Assembly: GCF_029581355.1 (NCBI RefSeq)
Contig: NZ_CP120849.1
Span: 5,054,501-5,118,500, forward strand
From: Parabacteroides chongii
GTDB lineage: Bacteria > Bacteroidota > Bacteroidia > Bacteroidales > Tannerellaceae
Direction of reading: 5' to 3'
DNA: 64,000 nucleotides
Shown here: positions 8,346 through 18,119 of the stretch, in pieces
Layout of the letters: each line of letters begins with the position of its first letter
Position numbering within the stretch: position 1 is the stretch's first letter
The notes under the pieces: model-generated
Databases searched by the model: none
What the model was told of the DNA's origin: nothing
The model's input: only the letters and a program-made list of their open reading frames with translations
Made by a program: the position numbers and the translations under genes

Positions 8346-10736
8346 CTAATTATCTTTTATGCTATATACCGGATTCTCATTTGCTGTCCGCCAGTTCTGG
8401 AAAGTTACTGTCAGGATCGTGATAAAGAAAATCAGAGCGAAAGACAAGGCAAATACCCACCAGTAAACCGGAGTTTTATAAGCAAAGTTTTCCAGCCATT
8501 TATTGACAGCATAATAGGCAGCCGGAGCTGCCAGTACAAAACAAACAGCCAAAATACGTATGTACGTTTTATTGAACATGATCAGGATTTGAGAAGTAGT
8601 CGAACCCAATACCTTACGGACACCTATTTCCTTCCGGCGATACTGGCTGTCGAACACGACCAAACCGAAAACCCCGACCATCGAGATAAAGACAGCGATC
8701 AGGCTGAACAGAGTAATCAATGCACCCAGGTTTGTCTCCTTCTCATACAAATTATTCAGTACATCATCAAAGAAGCGGACATTAAAAGGATAATCCGATT
8801 GGATTTCACTCAACACCTTTTTTACATGCTCCATAGCAGCCAGCTTGTCCGTTCCGGCTCCCACACGGATGTAGCCGAAGGTAGATTGTTCGTTACGGCT
8901 GGTTCCGGGTACATAAAAGGCCATCGGCGTAATCTCCATCCGGAAAGAGGCCGCTTTAATATCCGGGCAGAAACCAACTATTTCCGCTCCGTAGATTTTA
9001 TCACCCAACTGAATATCGTAGGCTTTCCGGGCTGATTCGTTGAAAACGTAGACACCCTCTGCCGTCAAGGCATCTTCGGGACGGAAGTCACGTCCTTCAT
9101 TGACCGGAATACCTAATACCTGCAGGAAAGAGGGATCGACCGGCAGACATTGATACTGGATGTGCTTACCATTCAACTCACGTCCCCAGGTCGAATACTG
9201 GTCCTGTCCCGACAACTGAAATCCAGCTGCAGTCACATCCTCGATACCGGAGAAAGACTTCAGACGATTCTTGAAAGAATCCTTATTTTTCATAACTTTA
9301 GCAGTCAGGTCGGTCACGATAATTTCATCTTTGTCATATCCCAGGGAACTTGTCCGCATGTAGTTGTTTTGCATATACATAAACATGGCCCCGATGATCA
9401 AAGCAAACGAAGCGATGAACTGTACGCTGATCAGTACATTCCGCAGCAACCGTCCTTTAGGAGAAAGTCCGAAACTACCCTTCAACACCAGGGCTGGTGA
9501 GAAAGAGGTAATATAGTAAGCCGGATAAAGTCCTGCCAACACACCAAGCAGGATGGCAAGCACGCCGGTTACGCTAATCAATACCGGATGAGCCGTCAAC
9601 GAGAGATCAGCTCCGACCAATGCCTTGAGTGGAGTATCAGCAGCCAGATAGACAGCCACCAGTGCCAATATAAATGCGATGAAACTGATACCGACCGCTT
9701 CCATCAATAGAGAGAAACGCAAGGTACTATCGGAACTTCCCAATACTTTCTGTGTATTGATGCTCCTGATACGCATCGGCGTGAGTGCCGTACTGAAATT
9801 GGTGAAATTGATTCCTGCAATAAGTATAATCACACAGGCAATAGCGATAAGCACCAACAGCGTCTGCCGACTCGTTTTAGGAGCCATATCGAAGGCTACA
9901 TCCGTTACGTAATGCAGTTCCGGCAATGGGGTCAACTGGAAATTCGCAGTTTTGTTTCCCCACATATTTTTCTCCAGATCGTTTTTCTTGTAATAATCCA
10001 GAAACTCGCTGACCAGGTTTTCAGCCGATGCAGGATTGTCCAGAAGTAGATAGGCATTGTAACTGGAGTTTCCCCAGTCATGCAATCCTTCTTTATCATC
10101 TATTTTCAGATAGACAGCATTCTGAAGGATACCGTTCACGGGGAAATCGCGGTAAACCCCTCCTACCGTATAATCGATCTCGGCAATGGTAAACATTCCC
10201 GAAAAGCGTCCTTGTGTATCTGCAGCTTTCATGTGACGTCCGACGGCAAACTCCGTACCGAATATCTTCTGTGCCATGCTGGCCGGAATCAGTATCTTCT
10301 CGGGATCTTCCAAAGCCTTTGCCGAGCCATCCAGCATATCGAAAGTAAACACATCGGCAAATGAAGAATAGACCGGCAAATTCGGCTCCATATAGCTGAC
10401 CCGCTCTCCTGTGCCCACATCGGCCAGAAAAACCGTTTGGCTGTACATCGGATAAGTCAGCGCACCGGCAACAATATGCGGTGAGAAATTGAAAAACGCA
10501 TCCGCCAACGGCCTGGAGAGAACAGCTTGTAAGCCATCATCATCGCCCCACTTCATTTCCAGCCGGTAAATCCGGTTGGCCTCTTTATGGAATTTATCGA
10601 AATTCCTGTCATAATCGACCTGCATCATGATTACCATAAAGGCTGCAAAAGCAATGCTCAGTCCCAATACATTCAACAGTGTCGCCATTTTAAACCGGCG
10701 CAATACACTTAACAAGTTTCTAATAATAGTCTTCAT
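8346..10736 (-). CDS. FtsX/MacB-type ABC permease, type A (array member 4)
   Basis: A 796-aa permease, the longest of the set and clearly the closest paralog of member 5: both end NPVYSIKDN, share similar insertions in the first periplasmic domain around residues 165-180, and have homologous flanking DNA. Visible hallmarks are RSINTQKVLGSSD after TM2, ALVLKGSFGLSPKGR before TM5 and YRRKEIGVRKVLGSTT after TM6. It is a single-gene unit: own sigma-54 promoter 33 bp upstream of the ATG and own intrinsic terminator (8255-8282). The gene plus its promoter looks like the unit that was duplicated to give members 4 and 5 (inference from the matching intergenic regions). Confidence 0.88.
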   Translation of the reverse strand: MKTIIRNLLSVLRRFKMATLLNVLGLSIAFAAFMVIMMQVDYDRNFDKFHKEANRIYRLEMKWGDDDGLQAVLSRPLADAFFNFSPHIVAGALTYPMYSQTVFLADVGTGERVSYMEPNLPVYSSFADVFTFDMLDGSAKALEDPEKILIPASMAQKIFGTEFAVGRHMKAADTQGRFSGMFTIAEIDYTVGGVYRDFPVNGILQNAVYLKIDDKEGLHDWGNSSYNAYLLLDNPASAENLVSEFLDYYKKNDLEKNMWGNKTANFQLTPLPELHYVTDVAFDMAPKTSRQTLLVLIAIACVIILIAGINFTNFSTALTPMRIRSINTQKVLGSSDSTLRFSLLMEAVGISFIAFILALVAVYLAADTPLKALVGADLSLTAHPVLISVTGVLAILLGVLAGLYPAYYITSFSPALVLKGSFGLSPKGRLLRNVLISVQFIASFALIIGAMFMYMQNNYMRTSSLGYDKDEIIVTDLTAKVMKNKDSFKNRLKSFSGIEDVTAAGFQLSGQDQYSTWGRELNGKHIQYQCLPVDPSFLQVLGIPVNEGRDFRPEDALTAEGVYVFNESARKAYDIQLGDKIYGAEIVGFCPDIKAASFRMEITPMAFYVPGTSRNEQSTFGYIRVGAGTDKLAAMEHVKKVLSEIQSDYPFNVRFFDDVLNNLYEKETNLGALITLFSLIAVFISMVGVFGLVVFDSQYRRKEIGVRKVLGSTTSQILIMFNKTYIRILAVCFVLAAPAAYYAVNKWLENFAYKTPVYWWVFALSFALIFFITILTVTFQNWRTANENPVYSIKDN

Positions 10737-10768
10737 ATCTATAGTTCATTTCTTTCTGGTCAATATAA

Positions 10769-10784
10769 TTCAAATACTGTGCCA
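10769..10784 (-). promoter_or_regulatory. sigma-54 promoter of permease 4
   Basis: TGGCACAGTATTTGAA on the minus strand, perfect -24 half and correct spacing, 33 bp before the start codon. Confidence 0.8.
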
Positions 10785-10806
10785 AAAGAGATAAGCTAAT
10801 AATAAA

Positions 10807-10832
10807 CAAGGCGTTATAAATATAACGCCTTG
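10807..10832 (-). terminator. intrinsic terminator of permease 5 and its operon
   Basis: A 12-bp stem (CAAGGCGTTATA / TATAACGCCTTG) with a 2-base loop, followed by TTTATTATT on the minus strand. It shares the AAGGCGTT core with the terminator at 8255-8282, so the two are homologous. Confidence 0.8.
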
Positions 10833-10839
10833 CCGGGTG

Positions 10840-10877
10840 TGTCTAATATTTGGACACTGATGTATAATAATTAGACA
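10840..10877. promoter_or_regulatory. activator-site pair (UAS) for permease 4
   Basis: TGTCTAATATTTGGACA (10840-10856) and TGTATAATAATTAGACA (10861-10877), centres 21 bp apart, 55 bp from the sigma-54 element. Confidence 0.8.
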
Positions 10878-10896
10878 AAACAAACCATGAATATGC

Positions 10897-13284
10897 CTAA
10901 TTATCTTTTATGCTGTACACCGGATTTTCATTGGCTACCCGCCAGTTCTGGAAAGTCACCGTCAGAATGGTGAGGCAGAAAACCAATAAGAAAGCAAGCA
11001 TAAATACCCACCAATAAACCGGTGTTTTGAGGGCAAAGTTTTCCAGCCATTTATGGATAGCATAGTAGGCAACCGGAGCCGCCAAGGCAAAACAGATACA
11101 TAATATATATATGTAAGTCTTATTAAACATGATCAGGATCTCGGAAGTAGTCGAGCCCATTATTTTTCGTATGCCGATTTCTTTTTTGCGGTATTGGCTA
11201 TCGAATACCACCAGTCCGAATACTCCGACCATCGAAATGAACACGGCAATCAAACTGAATAGGGTTATCAGCGAACTCAGGTTCTCTTCCTTCTCATACA
11301 AAGTATTTAATACCTGATCGAAGAACTTAACGTTAAACGGATAATCCGGATGTATCTCATTTAGTACACTTTTCACATGAGCCATTGCTGCTTGCAGGTT
11401 CGAATCACCCTTTACCTTTATATAAGCATAATCCGCTCCACCGCCATACCCCTTACCACGCACATAGAAAGCCATAGGAGTAACTTCTGTACGGAAGGAC
11501 GCAAATTTTATATCCGGAATAAAGCCGACTATGTTGGCTCCATCGATCTTATCCCCCAAACTTATATCGTATAGATTTCTCGCCCGTTCATTAAATATGA
11601 AAGCCCCTTCGGCTGTCAAAGCATCTTCCTCCCGGAAATCCCGGCCCTCAGTCACAGGAATATTCATGACCTTAAGAAACGACGGATCTATCGGCATGCA
11701 CTGGAACTGTATATTCTCGCCTTTCAATTCACGCCCCCACTCCATATATTGATCCTGGCTCGATAGCATGAACTCACCATAAGTGACATCCTCTATACCT
11801 GAAAAAGTCTTCAGGCTACTCCTGAAAGCGTCCGAACTCTTCAATACAGGTGCAGTCAGGTTCGTCACAATTATTTGATCCTTATCATACCCTAACGGAC
11901 TATTTTGCATAAAGCGATTCTGCAAAGACATAAACATCGAACCGATAATCAAAGTAAAAGAAACTATAAACTGTATGCATATAAGCACATTACGCAATCT
12001 TCGTCCTGCTGGAGACAGACCGAAACTCCCTTTCAAAACCAATGCCGGAGAAAAAGAAGTCATATAATAGGAAGGATACAAACCTGCTAGTAATCCGGTC
12101 AGCAATGCGATCAAAGCCGTTGCGGAAAGTAACAACGGATGGGCAAACAAAGACATATCCGCATCTACCAACTTCGCTATCGTACTGTTGCCAGCCATAT
12201 GGACCATCCACAAAGCCAGTAAATAAGCCACCGTACTGATACAAACAGCCTCCATCAATAGCGAGAAGCGCAATACGCCATCGGAACTGCCCAACACCTT
12301 TTGTGTATTAATACTTTTCACACGCATCGGCGTCAGTGCCGTACTGAAATTGGTAAAATTTATACCTGCAATAATCAGTATGACCAATGAAATAGCGATA
12401 AGAACCAATACCGTTTGCCGACTAGACTTGGGAGTCATATCGAAAGTTACATCCATTGCATAATGTACATCCGGTAAACGAGTCAAGCGAAAATTAGGCT
12501 CACCTGAATACCACGACATATTCTTTCCCAGTTCATTCTTTTTATAATAGACTAAAAAATCACTCACCAGATCCTTTGCTGACTCAGGATGGTCAAGACG
12601 GACATAAAAGTTATAGCTTGAATTTCCCCAATTATGCAAATCTGCTTTCTCATCCATCTTCAAAAAAATAGCATTTCGGATAATACTATTAAGGGGAAGA
12701 TCCTTATAAATGCCACCTATCGTGTAATTTCCTTCCGGTGTAGTGAAAAAACCGACCAACAGTCCTTTACTCTCCTTTGCTGTAATCTGTTTACCAACAG
12801 CCGACTCTTCTCCGAATATTTTACGCGCCAAACTTTCCGGAACCAGCACCTTACCCGGTTCTTTCAGAGCATCTACCGAACCATCCAATATATCGAAGTC
12901 AAAGACATCCGTAAAAGAAGGATCAACAATCATGGTCGGTTCCATATAGGTACTTTTTTCTACTCCTTTATCGACCGAATAAAATGTTTCATTATAAAAC
13001 GGAGAGGTAACCGCCCCTGCCACAATATGCGGAGAGAAATTCATAAAAACATTAGCCATCGGACGTGACAGGACAGCCTGTGTCGACTCCTTATCCCACT
13101 GAAGCTCCACTCGGTAGATATTATCCGCATTCTTATGGAACGTATCGAAGTTCTTATCATAGTCCACTTGCATCATTATCACCATAAAAGCGGCAAAAGC
13201 CACAGATAATCCAAGGATGTTAAGAATAGTTGCCATCTTAAAACGGCGCAATACACTGATAAAATTTCGAATAATTGTTTTCAT
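10897..13284 (-). CDS. FtsX/MacB-type ABC permease, type A (array member 5)
   Basis: A 795-aa permease with KSINTQKVLGSSD in the first FtsX half, KGSFGLSPAGRRLR before TM5 and YRKKEIGIRKIMGSTT in the second half; the tail is NPVYSIKDN as in member 4. The start codon lies 28 bp after the stop of member 6 and no sigma-54 element is present in that gap, so it is the last gene of the operon 8-7-6-5 and ends at the terminator 10807-10832. This operon therefore mixes type A (8, 5) and type B (7, 6) permeases, which would be made together from one message. Confidence 0.88.
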   Translation of the reverse strand: MKTIIRNFISVLRRFKMATILNILGLSVAFAAFMVIMMQVDYDKNFDTFHKNADNIYRVELQWDKESTQAVLSRPMANVFMNFSPHIVAGAVTSPFYNETFYSVDKGVEKSTYMEPTMIVDPSFTDVFDFDILDGSVDALKEPGKVLVPESLARKIFGEESAVGKQITAKESKGLLVGFFTTPEGNYTIGGIYKDLPLNSIIRNAIFLKMDEKADLHNWGNSSYNFYVRLDHPESAKDLVSDFLVYYKKNELGKNMSWYSGEPNFRLTRLPDVHYAMDVTFDMTPKSSRQTVLVLIAISLVILIIAGINFTNFSTALTPMRVKSINTQKVLGSSDGVLRFSLLMEAVCISTVAYLLALWMVHMAGNSTIAKLVDADMSLFAHPLLLSATALIALLTGLLAGLYPSYYMTSFSPALVLKGSFGLSPAGRRLRNVLICIQFIVSFTLIIGSMFMSLQNRFMQNSPLGYDKDQIIVTNLTAPVLKSSDAFRSSLKTFSGIEDVTYGEFMLSSQDQYMEWGRELKGENIQFQCMPIDPSFLKVMNIPVTEGRDFREEDALTAEGAFIFNERARNLYDISLGDKIDGANIVGFIPDIKFASFRTEVTPMAFYVRGKGYGGGADYAYIKVKGDSNLQAAMAHVKSVLNEIHPDYPFNVKFFDQVLNTLYEKEENLSSLITLFSLIAVFISMVGVFGLVVFDSQYRKKEIGIRKIMGSTTSEILIMFNKTYIYILCICFALAAPVAYYAIHKWLENFALKTPVYWWVFMLAFLLVFCLTILTVTFQNWRVANENPVYSIKDN

Positions 13285-13312
13285 TTCTTTGTGTTGTTTA
13301 TATATGGCTAAC

Positions 13313-15655
13313 TTAATTATCTTTTATATTATTCACCGGATTGGAAGTAGCCGCCTGGTAGCTCTGTACCAATACGGTAAAGAACGAGATGAACAGACAG
13401 AATACACCCGCTGCCGCATAAATCCAGGGAGACAGCTCGATTCGATACGAATAATCCGAAAGCCACCCATTCATAAAATACCAGATTACCGGTATGGCGA
13501 TGATAAAGGCGATTGCCACATAGGTAAGGAACGCTTTTACCAGCCGGACAAGTACCTGCGCATTTGTAGAACCGAAGACTTTACGTACTGCTATCTCGGA
13601 AGAACGCTGTTGGATAAAATAGGTTGACATCGCCAGCAATCCCAGTAAAGAGATCAGGATTGCAATCATGGCAAAGATCGATACGATCTTCAAGGTCCTT
13701 TGCTGGGCGGCAAACGACCGCTCTACCTGCTCGTTAATGAACATTCCCATAAATTCCATTCCCGTATATTTCTCGTAAACAATCTCTATCTCTTTACGGG
13801 CAGCAAACGGATCCCCTTTCACCTCTACAATGATATTGCGCGGATTCATATCTTCCCGGTTCGAACAAAGTATCACAAGTCCCGGAAGTTTTTGCATCAG
13901 GATATTATTCATCTGGAAATCCTGAACGATACCGGCCAATGGCGTATCGAACGCAGCCCTGTGCTTGAACGAGGCAGCATCTTCCGGCAGTTCCAGAGCT
14001 TTCATAAACTCTTCAGAGAGATAGTATTTGACCGATCCGGCGACATGATTGTCACGCAGTATCTTAAAGCCCAGAATATCGAAATAGGTCTGATCGCCCC
14101 GAAACTCTTGTGAGCTGATACTCTTATTGTCGTAACGGCCACTGAAGTTCATACCCATAGTGAAAGGAGTTCCTTCCGCCAGTCCGACCCGGCTGACACA
14201 CGCCAGTTGTTCCAATTCGTTTGCCAGGGTATAGCTGCTTTTCTGATCAGGTAACTCTCTTGCATAGATATCGAGCACATTCACCGTATTATATCCTAAC
14301 GGAGCATTTATCAGATACCTGATCTGCAAAAACATAGTAAGTGAGGCAGCCACCAGACAGATCGTTATCAAATTTTGGAAAATGATAAAGAACTTACTGA
14401 ACACCATTTTCGTCTGCTTCCGGAACGTCCCCCGTACCACTTCGATCGGCTTCGCATTCGATATCACGATGGCAGGCAGCAACCCGGCAATAAATCCGAC
14501 CAGGACGATCAGACAAATGACGATAATACCATTCACGGGAGTGATCATCTCGGTGATCTCTATCTTTTTCTGCAACAGATCACCGGCATAGGAAGCAAAG
14601 AAAAAGGCAAGGAATAAACCGACTATAAAAGAAATAGCCGTCAGCAAGGTCGATTCCATGATCAGACGGGTAAACAGCTCCTTTCGCGAAGAACCCAGCA
14701 AGCGGCGGGTAGCCATTTCTTTTGCCCGAAATCCCGTTTGTGCCACCGTCAGGTTGATATAATTGATAACGGCAAACAGGAGGATCAGCAAGCCAACCGA
14801 AAGCAGAATGACCACGAACTTCCAGTCCCCCTTTTCTATTGTAACAGCTCCGAATGATCCCTCCGGTTCCCAGAAATACAACTTATTCAGCGGGATAAAT
14901 ACAACTTCTGTAGAAAAGCCTCTTTCATACATCCAGAAAAATGTCTTGAACCAGTCTCTTACCTCTTCTGATTTGGAAGCAATATCAGTACCTTTACGCT
15001 CCATCACAAAGACGTTCACAACACCGGCACTATTATAATCGTCAAACATATTCTGTCCTACCGCTTTGATATTCTCGACCCGGAACAGAATATCCTGATC
15101 GGGAATGACCGAATGACGAATATTTTCCATCACTCCATTGACCACCAGTGTCAACTCATCATTGATACGAATCGTTTTACCCATCGGGTCTTCTTTACCA
15201 AAGAACTTATTGGCAAAAGACTCGGAGATCACCGCATAGTTTCTGGCGGCCAATGCCTGTTCCCGGTTCCCCTGTATCAACGGAACATTGAAAAAGTCGA
15301 AGAATGTCGTATCGGCCAGCATCAGATTGGCTGTCAGCGTTTCATTTCCACGTTGAATCAAGGTATTGTCAAATATCCGGCACAAAACATGACAAACTTT
15401 CTCTATCTCCGGATAACGTTCTTCCAGACGATATCCGATCTGGTAAGCCGATCCGATATCCTCGCCATCACTTACAGCATAAATACGGGCTGCATTTTCA
15501 TTTCCGCAGTCGGTCGACAACTCGCCGACCACATAGGTTGCAATCAGGATCACAAACATCAGCGAGACGGACAGACCGAACAGGTCGATCGCCGTATACC
15601 CTTTGTTTCGTCCCAGGAAATTAAAGAAGGACTTAAAATTCAATACATTGTTCAT
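13313..15655 (-). CDS. FtsX/MacB-type ABC permease, type B (array member 6)
   Basis: A 780-aa type B permease. The N-terminus differs from type A (FKSFFNFLGRNKGYTAIDL then TM1 at about 22-42). The first cytoplasmic loop is FRAKEMATRRLLGSSRKELF, the segment before TM5 is PIEVVRGTFRKQTKMVFSKF, and the second loop is QQRSSEIAVRKVFGSTNAQV; both halves thus keep the KE/SE-(I/M)A-R-(K/R) coupling signature, whereas type A keeps it only in the second half. The tail is NPVNNIKDN. It lies 96 bp downstream of member 7 with no promoter in between. Its TM and loop regions are almost identical to member 7, pointing to a recent duplication or gene conversion. Confidence 0.87.
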   Translation of the reverse strand: MNNVLNFKSFFNFLGRNKGYTAIDLFGLSVSLMFVILIATYVVGELSTDCGNENAARIYAVSDGEDIGSAYQIGYRLEERYPEIEKVCHVLCRIFDNTLIQRGNETLTANLMLADTTFFDFFNVPLIQGNREQALAARNYAVISESFANKFFGKEDPMGKTIRINDELTLVVNGVMENIRHSVIPDQDILFRVENIKAVGQNMFDDYNSAGVVNVFVMERKGTDIASKSEEVRDWFKTFFWMYERGFSTEVVFIPLNKLYFWEPEGSFGAVTIEKGDWKFVVILLSVGLLILLFAVINYINLTVAQTGFRAKEMATRRLLGSSRKELFTRLIMESTLLTAISFIVGLFLAFFFASYAGDLLQKKIEITEMITPVNGIIVICLIVLVGFIAGLLPAIVISNAKPIEVVRGTFRKQTKMVFSKFFIIFQNLITICLVAASLTMFLQIRYLINAPLGYNTVNVLDIYARELPDQKSSYTLANELEQLACVSRVGLAEGTPFTMGMNFSGRYDNKSISSQEFRGDQTYFDILGFKILRDNHVAGSVKYYLSEEFMKALELPEDAASFKHRAAFDTPLAGIVQDFQMNNILMQKLPGLVILCSNREDMNPRNIIVEVKGDPFAARKEIEIVYEKYTGMEFMGMFINEQVERSFAAQQRTLKIVSIFAMIAILISLLGLLAMSTYFIQQRSSEIAVRKVFGSTNAQVLVRLVKAFLTYVAIAFIIAIPVIWYFMNGWLSDYSYRIELSPWIYAAAGVFCLFISFFTVLVQSYQAATSNPVNNIKDN

Positions 15656-15751
15656 TGTGGTGTTACTCTATATGTTACTACTAATTCATTAGCTATATAT
15701 AATATGGATAAGGTTTTGGTCGTTTTGGCTAAAAGATAATCAGGCAAAAGC

Positions 15752-18100
15752 CTAATTATCTTTTATATTTTCTACCGGATTGGCTATTGCCGCCTGATAA
15801 CTCTGTATGAACACAGTTACAAACGAGACGATCAGACAGAACATTCCGGCAACAACATAAATCCAGGGAGAAAGTTCGATCCGATACGAATAATCGGTCA
15901 GCCATCCGTTCATAAAATGCCAGATCAACGGTATAGCGATGATAAAAGCAATCCCCACATAGGTCAGGAAGGCTTTCACCAACCGGATCAGTACTTGTGC
16001 ATTGGTCGAACCGAATACCTTGCGCACTGCTATTTCAGACGAACGCTGCTGGATAAAGTAAGTCGACATGGCCAGCAACCCCAACAACGAGATCAGGATC
16101 GCGATACCGGCAAAGATCATAACGATTGTCAAAGTTCTTTTCTGAACCGTAAACGATTCTTCGATTTGTTCATCCATGAACTTACCAGTAAAGTCCAGAC
16201 CGGTCAATTTTTTATAAGTGGCAGCCACTTCCCGGCGGGCAGTAAACGGATCACCATTCACTTCTACGATGATATTATGAGGACGATCGAGTTCCTCTTT
16301 ACTTTCGGTGAGAATCAGAACGACCGGAGAGTTCTTTTGTATTATATTACGTAACTGGAAATCCTTTACAATACCGGCAACAGGATGTTTTCCCCAGGCG
16401 CTGAAATCAAAATCCGTAGCGTCTTCCTTCAATCCCAGAGCTTTTACCGAACTTTCGGCAAGAAAATATTTATCCGGATCGGCTACATGGTTATCACGCA
16501 GGTATTCAAATCCCAAAATATCACTATATTCTTTATTACAACGAATGATCTGGAAAGGAATCGTCTTATCATCGTAACGGGCATTATAATTCATTCCCAT
16601 ATTGAAAGGAGTACCTTGTCCTAATCCTACCCGGTTGACGCTACCCAACTGTTTCAACTCACTCACCAGAGTATTACAGGATTGATTCTCCGGCAATTCA
16701 TCTCCTTTTATATCGATAATATTGACTGAATTATATCCTAACGGAGCATTGATCAGATGCTTTACCTGCAAAAACATGGTAACAGAAGCTGCAATCAGAC
16801 AAATCGTGATCGTATTCTGAAAAACAATAAAGAACTTGCTGAATACCATCTTCGTCTGTTTACGGAACGTACCCCGCACCACTTCGATCGGTTTTGCATT
16901 CGAGATAACGATTGCCGGTAACAAACCGGCTATAAATCCGATCAGGGCGATCAGCAGTATCACAATCATACCATTCAACGGAGTGATCATTTCAACCAGA
17001 TCTACTTTCTTCTGTAACAGATCACTCACAAAAGGAGCAAAGAAGAAAGCAAGCAACAAACCGACTAAGAAAGAAATAGTTGTCAACAATGTCGATTCTA
17101 TGATCAAGCGGGAAAACAATTCTTTCCTCGAGGAACCCAGCAAACGGCGGGTGGCCATTTCTTTTGCCCTGAAACCGGTCTGTGCCACTGTCAGGTTGAT
17201 GTAATTAATGACGGCAAACAACAAAATAAGCAAACCTACCGACAAGAGGATCATCACAAACTGCCAGTTGCCTCTTTCTATCGCATAAAATCCATACGGA
17301 TTGGTCTGTTCCCAAAAATATAACTCTGTCAGCGGAATGAAGCTAAGTCCCTTTACAGATCCATTCATATATGCCGGTACAAAGGTATTGAACCAATCCA
17401 TGATATCCTTCGACCGGGAAGTAATATCTGCACCTTCCTGTTCCATCACAAAGACATTGGTCATTCCATAACTGTTGTAGTTAGCAATCCAACCTTCAGG
17501 AATTAAGGTATTGATATTTTCGATCCTGAACAGGATATCCTGATCCGGGATAACGGAGTTCCGGATATCCTTCATCACACCATTCACCATCAGCGACAGT
17601 TTATCATTGATACGGATCGTTTTCCCCATCGGGTCTTCATTTCCAAAAAACTTATTCGCAAAAGATTCGGAGATCACGGCATAGTTCTTTGCCGCCAATG
17701 CCTGCTCTTTACTTCCCTGTACCAACGGGAAATTGAAAAATTCGAAAAAAGTCGCATCGGCAAGCATCATATTTGCCGTTACATTATTCTCCCCGTTCCG
17801 GATCGGAGTATTTTCAAAGACACGGGTCATTGTATGACAGACTTTTTCAATCTCCGGATAATGTTCCTCCAGACGAGTACCCAACGGATAAGCCGCACCG
17901 CTCGTTTGACCATCCGTCAAAACGTAGATACGGTCGGCATGCTCATGGTAACGGTCGGTCGACAACTCACCGACCACATAGGTTGCGATCAAAATCACAA
18001 ACATCAGCGAGACAGACAAGCCGAATAGGTCGATGGCAGTATACCCCTTGTTGCGTCCCAGGAACTTAAAGAATGATTTGAAATTTAAAATATTACTCAT
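15752..18100 (-). CDS. FtsX/MacB-type ABC permease, type B (array member 7)
   Basis: A 782-aa permease and the nearest paralog of member 6: TM1 and flanks (about residues 8-48) differ at only one or two positions, and the loops RRLLGSSRKELF and RKVFGSTNAQVL are the same. The periplasmic domains are less alike (for example residues 60-100 and 490-560). The tail is NPVENIKDN. The start codon is 19 bp after the stop of member 8, so it is co-transcribed with it. Type B proteins have a few residues fewer in the first periplasmic domain than type A. The role is the same as for the other array permeases: a membrane module lacking an ATPase of its own. Confidence 0.87.
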   Translation of the reverse strand: MSNILNFKSFFKFLGRNKGYTAIDLFGLSVSLMFVILIATYVVGELSTDRYHEHADRIYVLTDGQTSGAAYPLGTRLEEHYPEIEKVCHTMTRVFENTPIRNGENNVTANMMLADATFFEFFNFPLVQGSKEQALAAKNYAVISESFANKFFGNEDPMGKTIRINDKLSLMVNGVMKDIRNSVIPDQDILFRIENINTLIPEGWIANYNSYGMTNVFVMEQEGADITSRSKDIMDWFNTFVPAYMNGSVKGLSFIPLTELYFWEQTNPYGFYAIERGNWQFVMILLSVGLLILLFAVINYINLTVAQTGFRAKEMATRRLLGSSRKELFSRLIIESTLLTTISFLVGLLLAFFFAPFVSDLLQKKVDLVEMITPLNGMIVILLIALIGFIAGLLPAIVISNAKPIEVVRGTFRKQTKMVFSKFFIVFQNTITICLIAASVTMFLQVKHLINAPLGYNSVNIIDIKGDELPENQSCNTLVSELKQLGSVNRVGLGQGTPFNMGMNYNARYDDKTIPFQIIRCNKEYSDILGFEYLRDNHVADPDKYFLAESSVKALGLKEDATDFDFSAWGKHPVAGIVKDFQLRNIIQKNSPVVLILTESKEELDRPHNIIVEVNGDPFTARREVAATYKKLTGLDFTGKFMDEQIEESFTVQKRTLTIVMIFAGIAILISLLGLLAMSTYFIQQRSSEIAVRKVFGSTNAQVLIRLVKAFLTYVGIAFIIAIPLIWHFMNGWLTDYSYRIELSPWIYVVAGMFCLIVSFVTVFIQSYQAAIANPVENIKDN

Positions 18101-18119
18101 AATATCGATACTAAATTAG

